Assembly (NCBI GenBank): GCA_964020155.1
Contig: OZ026564.1
Coordinates: 2,677,723 to 2,741,722 of the forward strand
Reading direction: 5' to 3'
Origin: Chondrilla cf. caribensis
Taxonomy: Eukaryota; Porifera; Demospongiae; Chondrillida; Chondrillidae
DNA length: 64,000 bases
This document shows, piece after piece, positions 1-13,300 of this stretch. Under the pieces are notes generated by a model. It did no database searches. It saw nothing but the letters and a program-made list of their open reading frames with translations, and was not told the origin of the DNA. A program made the position numbers and the translations under genes. The first letter of the stretch is position 1. Each line of letters begins with the position of its first letter.

Positions 1-1334
1 CTGTCTAATTACCTGTGCTGTTTCCATGCATACATCAGTGACCTGTGCTCTAGTGCTGATGTGTGCACAATTTTTCTTTTGTCAAACCAGGATACAAGTA
101 TACACATATGTAATAGCTAAAGTACCTCTGTATCCACTACAGCTTCTCCAGAGGTACTTTAGTTATTATGTGGTATGTTGCATGGGCGCAACTCTGATTG
201 AGCAATGATTAGTAGAAAAGGATATAATCAATTATCCACATTGCAACAACAATGCAAAATCGAATGAAGTGTGCGTACATCAGGGAAGTGTGCCCACATC
301 ACGAATGTGTGCACTGCTTTTTCTTTGAAGTCGCCCACGCAACATATCACATGTACATATATACAGTATGATATATACGTATGTACCGTACATGTAATAG
401 CGGTACCCCTCTTTTGGTCGGTACATGGGAAATGTACTGAAGGGATATCAGTTAATTAACCGAGGGCTGTATCCCGTTCAATAGCACAATTTCAAATAGT
501 TGAGATAGATTTTGTTTATGACATCGAAAAAGACAATTTTCTCAAAGAGCTGGAGGTTGCTATCAACTCATTCAGATGGCTTCTTGGCCGCCAGTGCTTC
601 CCGAACTAACAAGTTTCAGGATACTTACCAAAGAACGAGGAAACTTGCCAAACCAACAAGGTTTAGGGAACAAAGCAACAGTTATAGCTTCTTCTAATGG
701 GAAATCTGAGAAGTAACCTTTTTAAGTCCGTCAAGAACATTGAAGAATGGCTCAAACCGTGTATTCCCAAGAATACAGCCAAGAATACACAATGGGCATG
801 TAACAACGTCTGTTGATTAATTAATACAAGTCACTTAAACTGGGGTACATCACTAATAAGGTCAATGCTGTATCCCAGTACATCGCAAATATCCACCAGT
901 TGGTCCTTCTGATCTTAAGTGACAATATCATCGATCAGGATGCATACATACATGTACATATGCCCTGTCAACCTTGCTGATTGATGGTGCAGTTACACAT
1001 ATGTGTATGTACGTACATAATATGTAGGTATGTATATGTTATGTTAGTTTAGGGTAGTACACAGGGATTGGATCCTTGTGTGGAAACAAAAGGTAAAGCC
1101 TGAGGTGTCTATTCATAGGATAAAATCCATGTGTTTTCTTCTTAAATTTTAAGGTGATATAATTAGCATATATCCTAATTAACCACTTGTTTACCTGTTG
1201 ATGGCTAATTGATTAATCAATTGTCTTATCTTGAGAGCTCAGTGATACATAGGATACATACGTATGTTGACACCAATCAGGATACATGTGCCAAATTATG
1301 CAACATGCATTCATCCATACATAGATGTACTTAC
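1..1334. other. Gene A intron 23 (left edge), no gene seen
   Basis: Aligns with the gene C intron between exons 19 and 20 (about 35690-37019), including the AGACAATTTTCTCAAAGAGC word and the minisatellite unit. Only short chance ORFs, a small hairpin and TACGTA/CATGTA-rich sequence. Confidence 0.6.
112..170. repeat. Short relative of the fold-back element
   Basis: A small hairpin with arms TAGCTAAAGTACCTCTG and CAGAGGTACTTTAGTTA around TATCCACTACAGCTTCTC. It shares the outer arm of the fold-back elements at 5008 and 44933 but lacks the long CACCTTTGCCTAATTGA stem. Confidence 0.5.
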
Positions 1335-4300
1335 TCATGGCTGTTTTATCCTGAGTAATCACCTTTACTGTATAATTCATATTAACAGAATTGTCTGACA
1401 TCAAGAACAATCTGATACATTCATCTCCTTCTGAAACATTGTATATTGTTGGGTCGAAGTTAACATTCCCTGGAGATGCCACACCAACTGTGTTGGAAAT
1501 ATAACATTGACAATGACTTCAGTCGGTACTCATCAATAATTCAAATATTGTAATACATACGTATGTGTATACTGTAGATATGTATCTACATAGGTAGGTA
1601 CGTGCATACGTGTTGGAGTTGAACCAAATCCACAGTCAACTCTTATTTGTACAACCATGTTTGTTTTCTTCAAAATTTATCAGATAAATCAGGTGTTTTG
1701 AAATCAAGTTGGACACTTCAGTGTTTAATACTCAGCAGTATACTGTTCTGTTTTCAAAGGACTATTGGTTGAGTTTGGTTTTCCCATATACGTACATAGT
1801 AGATTGTTGATATGAGTTGGATACATCAGGGCTATCTAAAACTTCAAATTCACCCTTAGGCTAGCTATAATTACTGTAATAGTAAGGTTGACGTTAAGAT
1901 GCATAATATATACTTGGCCATGTGCCATGAGCAGTGAATGAGGCAGGATTATAAGTGTACCTACCTGTGACATGGATATTTTTGAATACACACATACACA
2001 TTAACACACACACTGTGTCCAACCTGTGACATCTTTAATAGTAATTACTGCTTCCTCGGGTTCACCCTTAATCTTATTCCTGTAACAACCAGATTGTACG
2101 AATGTAGCCTTGAACTGCTCATCACCTTCTGGATCACTGTCACTGTCAAGTAAGATTGGAATGCTAGCATTGGTGGAGAATCTAGAACCATTCTCAAAGG
2201 TTACCACGACACTATCATTTACGTAGTCAACTCCACCTGGTTGAAAGGGAGAGAATAGTCCCAATAAGTAGTGTACATACCTTTAATACATAGTGTACAA
2301 TGTCAGTGGAGACACACAGTGACACAGCGAGCATGATGGACTACTACATTAATACCTACATACATATATGTCACATATGTACGTACGTACAAATAGACAG
2401 TGTATGTTGAATAATAATGCCTAAGCTACACTTAGATGCATATCATTCATAAATCATTCTTCATAGCTAGATAGCTAACAACAAGCTTATCTAAAAGAGT
2501 GGGAATATGTTATTGTATATTTCCAAGCAAACTGCACACACCTTTAGCTGAGATGTCTTCAAAGGATATAGTTACTGTAACATTGGTTTCCTCAGCAAAA
2601 GGTTGATCAGCAACAAGGCGTACTTCTGTGAAATTCCCTACTGATTCATCTGTCATATAATTCCCATTTTCAAATCTGATTGCATTACCTGTTAGTCATA
2701 GACAGACAACATGTAGAATGAAAGAGTATGAAAGTAGATACTGTATATGTATGTACATACATAGTTACTTGTGTCACTGAGGAAAGGAACTATTGACACT
2801 CATGCCACATGTACTGCGAGTATGCTATAATTTGTTGCTGAGTGTATTAAAATAAAGCCTTTACGTACATACAGTACAGGTAACAGCTGAATAAGAGCAT
2901 AAAACTCCATTTTCAAATGATAGTGGAGCATTACACCTTATTTAGTTGGGGAAAACCTGCATATCAGATGTGAATACAGGAGGTACAACTACAGTTGGAT
3001 GCACAACATAAGTAGTATTGTGGATGAATGATTATTGATTCTTGTTTTATTGTTTTTTTTCCTGGTTAGTTAAAATATTAAAGACACTAATATAATAATA
3101 ACCGAGTACACATGCATTAAGTATACAGTTTAAAATAGTATAGTCGGTATAGAGGCACGAAAATCAAAGTGCGTGTTATGTGAGGCCATAGCAAATGTGA
3201 ATGGTAAATTATTTATAGTATAATACGATTAGTCCAAGAATCTGCCTTCAGTGACAGCCAGCTCGATGTTGCTGGATCATAGTAAATTAGTATTAAAAAT
3301 TATTTACACAAATGTATACTCTGTGTACTTAGTATATAGTTTATACCAGACTATATTGGATGTTTCTTGAAGGCTAATGTGCAATATGTGAGAATTCAAT
3401 AAATATAGCCACATACAACTCAATTTTGTTATCAGAAGAATGTAAACATTTGTAATTCAGTTAGTTGTTTGCATAATATCACTGATTACCTTCTTACATG
3501 TGAATTGTAAGAAGGTATTCAGTGATTAATCAGATGTTTCTAAGATGACATGTAATATAATATTTGATGCATGACTTATCAAGAAGTGTTTCTACCCCAA
3601 TAATCCCTGGAGGGCATGGGTTCTCAATCCATTGAACAATATTTGCATTCATATACTGTATATTATATAATTGTGCATACAGTATGGATAACAGCTTAAT
3701 AAGGGTATATTGCTCCATCTTCAAATGATAGTGGAGCACTACACCTCATTATAGCTGGAAATATAACATTGACAATGACTTCAGTTGGTACACATCAATA
3801 ATTCAAATATATTGTAATACTTACATACATATTTATGTGTATACTGTACATATGTATCTACATAGGTAGGTACGTGCATACTTGTTGTAGTTGAAACAAA
3901 TCCACAGTCAACTCTTGTTTGTACAACCATGTTTGTTTTCTTCAAAATTTATCAGATAAATCAGGTGTTTTGAAATCAAGTTGGACACTTCAGTGTTTAA
4001 TACTCAGCAGTACTGTTCTGATTTTAAAGGACTATTGGTTGAGTTTGGTTTTCCCATAGTAGATTGTTGATATGTGTTGGATACATCAGGGCTATCTAAC
4101 CTTAAAATTCACCCTTAGGCTAGCTATAATTACTGTTAAATTAGGGATGACATTGAGATGCATAATATGTATATACTTGGCCATGTGCCATGAGCAGTTA
4201 ATGAGGAAGGATTTTAAGTGTAACTACCTGTGACATGGATATTTTGAATACCCACATACACACCAACACACACACTGTGTCTAACCTGTGAAATCTCTAA

Positions 4301-7253
4301 TAATAATGACTGCTTCTTCGGGGTTATCCTTATTCAGATTCCTGTAACCACCAGGTAGTTCGAATGTAGCCGTAAACCTCTCATCACATTCTTTAACACT
4401 GTCGGATATGTTTTGAATGCTAGCGTAAGTGGAGAATCTAGAACCGGCCTCGAAGGTTACCACAACACTACCACTTTCGTAGTCAACTCCACCTGATTGA
4501 AAGGAAGAGAATATTCCCAATACATAGTGTGTGTACCTGTAATACACAGTGTACAATGTCAGTGGAGACACACAGTGACACAGCAAGCATGGCGGACTAC
4601 TAGAATAATACCTACATACGTATATGTCACATATGTATGTACAAATAGACCGTATATGTTGAATAATAATGCCTAAGCCACACTTAGATGCACATCATAA
4701 ATAATTTTCGTAGCTAGACAGCTACCATCAAAAATCATATTGACCTGATTGTCAACAAATTCAGACTGAGATGAAAGAAGCTAGTAAGTACACTGTCAAA
4801 ATTATACCTTCACACTCAGTAGTTGTTATGTACGTATGTACATATGTATGTGGTATGTATGTGTGCACACTTCCCTGATGTATGGACACTTCATTCAATG
4901 TTGTATTGTGGATAATTTGTTATTTCCTATTCACACATCTACTAATCATTGCTCAACCAAAGGTGCGCTTTCAGCATTAATAGCAACTGATTCACACAAC
5001 ATACACATAATAACTAAAGTCCCTCTTGAGAAGCTGTAGAGAAGCTGTAGTGGATACAGACACCTTTGCCTAATTGACACATCGGGCTTTGCCCTCAGTA
5101 TCAATTAGGCAAAGGTGTCTGTATATCCACTACAGCTTTTCAAGAGGTACTTTAGCTATTACATGTTTGCTTCAAAATCTATATATACAGCTGCTGTTGA
5201 TGAATGGAATATTAATGCTGAGAAATTTACCTTCAACAGACACCTTAGGAACATACCTACAGTGAATATTCGTTAATCCGCCCCTGGTTAATCAGCTAAA
5301 CTTTTATATTCGCCATATCATTATGAAACGAATTTGCTTGTATGGCTTTGTTATACTAGTAATCCGCCATCTCGCAATTCTGCCATCTGCCATTCTTCTG
5401 TGCACCAATTTGCACTTTTGTATGGACTTCAGTTACAGATAATCTGCCAATTTTTAAGAAGTTGTCTTAGTGTAGAGCAAAATAGCAGCAAAGTGTTCTA
5501 AAATTGACTTGAGAATGAAGGAGAAGAAGTGAATTTCCAATTACAGAAAGTGGAATCCGACGACAACGTAAAAATACTCACAGACCGTTTCTCAAAGACA
5601 CGGAACATACAAATTGCACTACAAATAGTAGGAGACATCTTGAAGAGGATCAGTATAATCCGCCATATCATATATCTGCCAAAATTTCGCCTGAACCAAT
5701 TGCGGTGGATTAACGAATAGTTACTGTATGTCATTTTGATTCCTCATTACAGAGGTTGCTTCCATTCTGAGGTTATCAAAACACTTTAGTACCATACTAG
5801 AACACATAACAGTGTCCTTATTATAGAGGTTTCTCTAGTTCAATGGGGTTGCACTGTAGTTCAACAGTTTGTTTATTTCAACTGTATGATTGTGCTATCT
5901 TAAGTTCCCAAGGTGTTGGCAATAATATTGCCCCAAGGGACATTGTACGTGTTTATATTGATATTGCACTAACCTGTAGTTGAGATGTCTTCAAAAGATA
6001 TAGTAACATTGGTATCCTCAGCAAAAGGTTGATCAGCAACAAGGCGTACTCCTGTGAAGTCCCCTACTGATTCTTCTGTCCTATAATGCCCATTTTCAAA
6101 TCTGATTGTATTACCTATTAGTCATAGGCGGAAAACATGTAGAATGGAAGGGTATGAAAGTAGATACTGTATATGTATGTACATAAACGCTCAACTGATA
6201 TATTATAATATATATGTATATATAATATGTATTCCTACGCGTAACAGCAATAATGAATTTATATTATAATTTATATTGCGCAAAATAAAGATGGCCTATT
6301 TCGAACGCCGACAATTTGAAATGGGGCTAGAATTCGTGCGCAGAAGCTCCGCCGAACGTAATAAACTCAGCAAAGGTTCTTATGAACCTACGAAAGATGG
6401 CCAAGTAAATCGAGTGCGGGGGTCAGCAGCCCCACCAGTTTTGGAACTCGAATTACTTGTTGAGACACGTACCACATGTACTGTGAGTATGCTATAATTT
6501 GTTGCTGAGTGTATTTAAGTAAAGTCTTTACGTACATACAGTACAGGTAACAGCTGAATAAGAGCATAGAGCTCCATTTTCAAATGACAGTGGAGCACTA
6601 CACCTTATTTTAGCTAGATGATCTAGCACAAACAACCTGCATATCAGAGATGGTGGATTCTCACCTTCGTCTATGATGAACACAGTTGTAGTATTAGGAG
6701 CACCTATAGAACCAGATCCTGCAGATATTGTCAAATCAGCATAAAAGTACTCAGTTCGTTCAAAGTAGCTATCATTAGTGATAGGTATTTCCACATATTG
6801 AATGGAGTCACCAGATTGGAACACAACTTGTTGAGTAGTTGAAGTGTAGTCATCACCTTCCGTAGCAGGATCTGTTGAGAAGTGGAAAACAATAATATTC
6901 AATGGATTGTGTAGAAAGTGACTACTGATCGGAGGTTTATCTGTGTGTGCATGTACTCTATTCAGTAGTACAATGTCATACGAATTTACGTACGTATACA
7001 ATCTGAAGCCATACAATTATACATGTATGTATGTAAAATTCACTGCCACTTTATCAACCATGACCTCACTGCACAAATTCTTTTGTGGACAAAATATTCA
7101 CTTGGATAATCTACCATGAATTATGGCAGATTAGGCTCTATTTGCTAACAACACCTATGTACGTACGTACTTATGTGCACATTAATGTATCCACAGGTAG
7201 GTTACTTGCACACAGGACACATGTTCACACATGCATGCACACACACATGCACG

Positions 7254-7315
<62 letters not shown>

Positions 7316-10300
7316 ACACACATGTTCCTCCGATCTGTCTGGATGCTTGTCTAGGTGTCACATTTAGTATCACACTCTCTCCACTTTTGATATCACCAGA
7401 TTTCTTCACTACTCCAATCCTCACTGTGCCAGCAGTCTCGTTAACTTCGTAGCTACCCTCCTCAAATGTGAATACAACTACAGATGGATTCACGACATAT
7501 TGTGCTGTTATTATAGTAAAGTAGTATTACGTACATATGTGCGCAAATGTATACTCTGTGTACTTAGTAGATAGTTTATACCAGACTATATTGGATGTAT
7601 CTTGAAAGCTAATGTGCAATATGTGAGAATTCAATAAATATAGCCACATAAACTCAATTTTTGTTATCAGAAAAATGTAAACATTTGTAGTTCAGTCAGT
7701 TGTTTGCATAACATCACTGATTACCTTCTTACATGTGAATTGTAAGAAGATAGTTGATTAGATGTTTCTAAGATGACATGTCATATAACATTTAATGCAT
7801 TATTACATAGGTAGGTACGTGCATACGTGTTATAGTTGAAACAAATCCACAGTCAACCCTTATTTGTACAACCATGTTTATTTCCTTCAAAATTTATCAG
7901 ATAAATGAGGTGTTTTGAAATCAAGTTGGACACTTCAGTGTTCAATACTCAGCAGTACTGTTCTGTTTTCAAAGGACTATTGGTTGAGTTTGGTTCTCTC
8001 ATACACGTACATAGTAGATTGTTGATATGAGTTGGATACATCAGGGCTATCTAAACTTCAATTTCACCCTTAGGCTAGCTACATATAATTACTGTAATAG
8101 TAGGGTTGACATTACGATGCATAATATGTACTTTACCTTGTGCCATGAGCAGTGAATGAAGCAGGATTATAAAGTGTACCTACCTGTGACATGGATATTA
8201 TTGAATACACATGTACGCACTAACACACACACTGTGTCTAACCTGTGACATCTTTAATAGTAATTACTGCTTCCTCGGGGTCACCCTTATTCAGATTCCT
8301 GTAACCACCAGGTAGTTCGAATGTAGCCTTGAACTGCTCATCATCTTCATTTGGTTCATTTGAAGCAATTGGGATGCTTGCATAGCTTGAAAACCTTGAC
8401 CCTGCCGGGAATGTTACCACAGCAACACTGTTTCCATAATCGATACCAGAAGCTGTAATGTCTGGACCACCTGTTCAGAAAGATATTAAGAGACAAATTG
8501 AAATAAAAATCATATTGACCTGATTGTAAACAAGTTCAGACTGAGATGAAAGAAGCTGGTATGTATACTGTCAAAATTATACCTTCATACTCTGTAGTTG
8601 TTATGTACGTACGTATGCACATATGTTTGCTTCAAAATTTATATATACAGCTGCTGTTGATGAATGGAATATTAATGCTGAGAAATTTAACTTCAACAGA
8701 CACCTTGGGAGCATACGTATGTCATTTGATTCCTCATTACAGTGGTTGCTTCCAATCTGAGGTATCAAAACACTTTGGTACCACACTAGAACACATAATA
8801 GTGTCTTTATAATAGAGGCTTCTATAGTTCAATGGGGTTGCACAGTAGTTCAATGGTTTGTTTATTTCAACTGTATGATTTTGCTATCTTAAGTTCTCAA
8901 GGTGTTGGTAGCAATATTGCCCCAAGGGACATTGTGTTTATGTTGATGTTGCACTGACCTGTAGCCCCATTGATGTCTTCAAAGGATATATTAACACTGG
9001 TATCCTCAGCAAAAGGTTGATCAACAACAAGGCGTACTTCTGTGAAGTCCCCTACTGATTCATCCGTCATATAATTCCCATTTTCAAATCTGATTGTAGT
9101 ATCTATTAGTCATAAACAGACAACATGTAGAATGAAAGGGTATGAAAGTAGATACTGTATATGTACGTATGTACATAAATACGAAAATGGTTGAACGGCT
9201 AGGTGTAGTCATATATCGCAAATTCAATGTAATTCACTAGCCAAATAATTTTTACACCAAACGTTTCGACAGCTGACTGCTGTCTTCTTCAGTGGTATGG
9301 AATACAGGGTGTGAGTGCGTCTTTTATGCGTGTGGTGACAGGTGATGATAAGATGACGTGTGAATAATAATAAGGCGGGTGGTGAAATGATGCAAGAATA
9401 ATAATAAGTACTGGGGGACTAAAATAGTTGTTGGTATGTGGTGGGTAATGTTCCGAGTTCTCTGTTTAATGTGTGTGGTTCTTTCTGGATCATCCATGAT
9501 TCTAAAAGGCATCTTCTTGAGGTGTTTTGACTTGTTCCTAAAATTTCTGTTTGGGACCAGTCTACGGTGTGGCCTGTCTGACATGTATGTTCTGCTAGGG
9601 CTGATGTCAATGTATTCTTATCTTTTACTGCCTTCTTATGTTCCTTTAGTCTCTGTCCTAAGGTTCGTCCAGTCTGGCCTATGTATGTTTGTGGGCAATC
9701 ACTACATGGGATCTGGTACACTACTCCTGCTTTGTCTTCTTTAGGGATGGGATCTTTGGGGTGAACTATCAGATGCCTAAGGGTGTTTATGGGCTGAAAG
9801 GTTGTTTTTATTCCTAGGGGGGTGAGGATACGTCGGATTGCTTCTGATGTGTTTTTTACATAGGGGATGGTAACAAAGGTGGGATTGGAGGCGGTTTCAT
9901 CTTGGCTAGGCTGTGCTTGGGTCAATTGTGGTGGGTTTTCGATTAGATTCCTAGGGTATCCATTCATCTCGAGGGCCTGGGCTATTCTTTCTTCTTCATC
10001 ATCTATGGCGGAGGGTGAGGACGGGAGGCTGTGGGCTCGGTGGTTTAAAGTTCTTATTACAGCTAACTTATGGGCAATGGGATGATTGGAATGGAAATCT
10101 AGGTATTTATCTGTGTGGGTGGGTTTCCTATAAACTGTGGTGTTCAGGGTCTTATCAGGGCTATGGGAAACAAGTACATCTAAAAAGGCTAGTTTTGATT
10201 CGGATTCTTTCTCTATTGTAAATTGTATTGTCTCTTCTATGGAATTGATGTGGTGGTGGAACTTATCTACTTCTTGAGTTTTGAGGACACAAAAGGTATC

Positions 10301-13300
10301 ATCTACATAACGCTTCCAGAACTTAGGTGGACAGGGGTAAGTGGCAAGGGCTCTAGATTCTATATCCTCCATTACTAGGTCTGCAACTACGACTGACACT
10401 GGGGATCCCATTGCGGTGCCATGGATTTGTTGGTAGAATGTTTCACGGAAAACGAAAAAGGTGGCATCTAGGCATAGTTCTAGAAGGGACACTATTTCAT
10501 TAGGGGTCAAAGAGGTTCGGTTGGATAGGCTGGTGTCATCTTGGAGACGCTGACGGGCTACTTTGGTGGCTAACTGGGTCGGTATCTTTGTAAAAAGGGA
10601 TACAACATCAAAGGACACGAGGAGTTCATCTACTTCTACTTTCTGTGAGGTGATAAATTTGGCAAAATCAAAGGAATTACGGACATGGTGTTCTGTTTTA
10701 CCTACTAAAGGGGACAGGATGTCAACTAGGTGTTTGGAGAGGGCATATGTGGGAGATGTTACGAAGGAGACTATAGGCCTAAGGGGGACTTCTGGTTTGT
10801 GAATCTTGGGTAGGGCATAGAGTAAGGGTATGTGACCAGCTGAGCTACGTAGTTTGTTATACTGGGATTTAGAGAGGTGGCCTGATCTGTGTAGGTCTAA
10901 AAGGATGGAGTTCATCTTTCTCTGGAGTGAAGGGGTAGGGTCTTTGGGGAGTGGTTTATAGGTGGCGGTATCTGACAACATGCTCGTTACTTTATTGTCG
11001 TAAGACTCTTTATCCATAACTACAGTGGCACGGCCTTTATCGGCAGGGAGTATCATGAGACTGGTATCTTTCTGTAACTGGCTAAGGGCTTTGGTTTCTT
11101 CCGGGTAGAGGTTAGTGGTTGTTTTCTTAGCTTTATTAAGGGCACCTATGACCTGGGAGCGGGCTTTATCTACTGTGTCTTTAGGGAGGTTGGTTCGCCT
11201 TAGGGCATCTTCTACAGAGGCTACAATCTTTGGAGTGGGGATTTTCTTTGGGGCTACAGCAAAATTAAGGCCTTTTGCGAGGACTGATTGTTGGGGCTGG
11301 GTAAGGGATTTTGAGGAAAGGTTTACAACCCAGTTTCTGGGGACAGATTTACTGCTATTCTTATGATTACGTTCTAGGAGGCTATTAAACTTGCGGATTT
11401 GGGTGGCTTTGGACTTCTGGTACACATGATTTGTAAGGGAAACGCGGTGTTCTTCAAGTTCCTGGAAGTGGCCTGGTTGTAGTGTAAACTCTAGTTGTCT
11501 GCGCTGAAAATAGAGGTCGGTTTCTAGCTCGCGAGTTTCTTTGTAATATCCTTGGATACGGGCTCCTAAAAAGTGGCGTGATGCGTTGTTGGCGATACGA
11601 TAACCTTCGGCTGTTCTCACTAAGGGTTTCACTTGTAGGTATCTAGGTATGACGTTGTACTGTCTACATCTCCTGTTGAAAGTTGAAGGAACAAGTCAAA
11701 ACACCTCAAGAAGATGCCTTTTAGAATCATGGATGATCCAGAAAGAACCACACACATTAAACAGAGAACTCGGAACATTACCCACCACATACCAACAACT
11801 ATTTTAGTCCCCCAGTACTTATTATTATTCTTGCATCATTTCACCACCCGCCTTATTATTATTCACACGTCATCTTATCATCACCTGTCACCACACGCAT
11901 AAAAGACGCACTCACACCCTGTATTCCATACCACTGAAGAAGACAGCAGTCAGCTGTCGAAACGTTTGGTGTAAAAATTATTTGGCTAGTGAATTACATT
12001 GAATTTGCGATATGTACATAAATAGTTACTTGTGTCACTTAGGAAAGGAAATATTGACACTTGTACCACATGTACTGCAAGTATGCTATAATTTGTTTAT
12101 GAGTGTATTATAGTAAAGCCTTTATGTACATACAGTACTGGTAGCAGCTGAATAAGAGCATAGAGCTCCATTTTCAAATGACAGTGGAGCACTACACCTT
12201 ATTTAGTTGGGAAGTCGTTTGCATAATATCACTGATTACCTTCTTACATGTGAATTGTAAGAAGGTAATCAGTGATTGATCAGATGTTTCCAAGATGACG
12301 TGTCATTTAACATTTAATGCATGACTTATCAAGAAGTGTTCCTACCTCAATAATCCCTGGAGGGCATAGGTTCTCAAATAGTCCGTACAGTACGGATAAC
12401 AGCTTAATAAGGGTATAGTGCTCCATTTTCAAATGATAGTGGAGCACTACTCCTCATTATAGCTGGAAATATAACATTGACAATGACTTCAGTTGGTACA
12501 CATCAATAATTAAAATATTGTAATACTTACATACGTTCGTATGTGTATACTGTAGATATGTGTCTACAAAGGTAGGTATGTGCATACGTGTTGTAGTTGA
12601 AACAAATCCACAGTCAACCCTTATTTGTACAACCATGTTTGTTTCCTTCAAAATTTATCAGATAAAACAGGTGTTTTGAAATCAAGTTGGACACTTCAGT
12701 GTTCAATACTCAGCAGTACTGTTCTGTTTTCAAAGGACTATTGGTTGAGTTTGGTTTTCCCATATACATACATAGTAGATTGTTGATATGAGTTGGATAC
12801 ATCAGGGCTATCTAAACTACAATTTTACCCTTAGGCTAGCTACATATAATTACTGTAATAGTAGGGTTGATATTGAGATGCATAATGTGTATATACTTTG
12901 CCATGTGCCATGAGCAGTGAATGAGGCAGGATTATAAGTGTACCTACCTGTGACATGGATATTTTTGAATACACACATACACACTAACACACACTGTGTC
13001 TAACCTGTGAGATCTTTAATAGTAATGACTGCTTCTTCGGGGTCACCTTTATCCAGATTTCTGTAACCACCAGGTAGTTCATATGTAGCCCTAAACTGCT
13101 CATCACGTTCTGTAACATTGTCGGGTATGATTGGAATGCTAGCGTTGGTGGAGAATCTAGAACCAGCCACGAAGATTACCACAACACTACCACTTCCGTA
13201 GTCAACTCCACCTGGTTGAAAGGAAGAGAATAGTCCCAATACGTAGTGTACATACCTTTATACATAGTGTACAATGTCAGTGGAGACACACAGTGACACA

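Larger units (their letters stand above)
9182..12010 (-). mobile_element. Penelope-like retroelement with inverted terminal arms
   Basis: A 2.83-kb insertion in the gene A intron between exons 14 and 15. It is flanked by a 14-bp direct repeat TATGTACATAAATA (9168-9181 and 12011-12024), which occurs once at the equivalent place in gene C (near 41340), so it is a target-site duplication. Inside are a long ORF with reverse transcriptase and GIY-YIG endonuclease, and two 324-bp inverted arms (9216-9539 and 11687-12010). The right arm is an inverted copy of the element's own 3' end, including the last codons of the ORF, and the ORF is cut at that junction. This is typical of 5'-truncated Penelope-like copies with inverted pseudo-LTRs. 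The arms look identical, so insertion is recent. Confidence 0.9.

Noticed and set aside
9436..9744. Plus-strand open frames inside 9419-11632.
   Set aside because: They are antisense to the Penelope-like ORF and have no recognisable domain.
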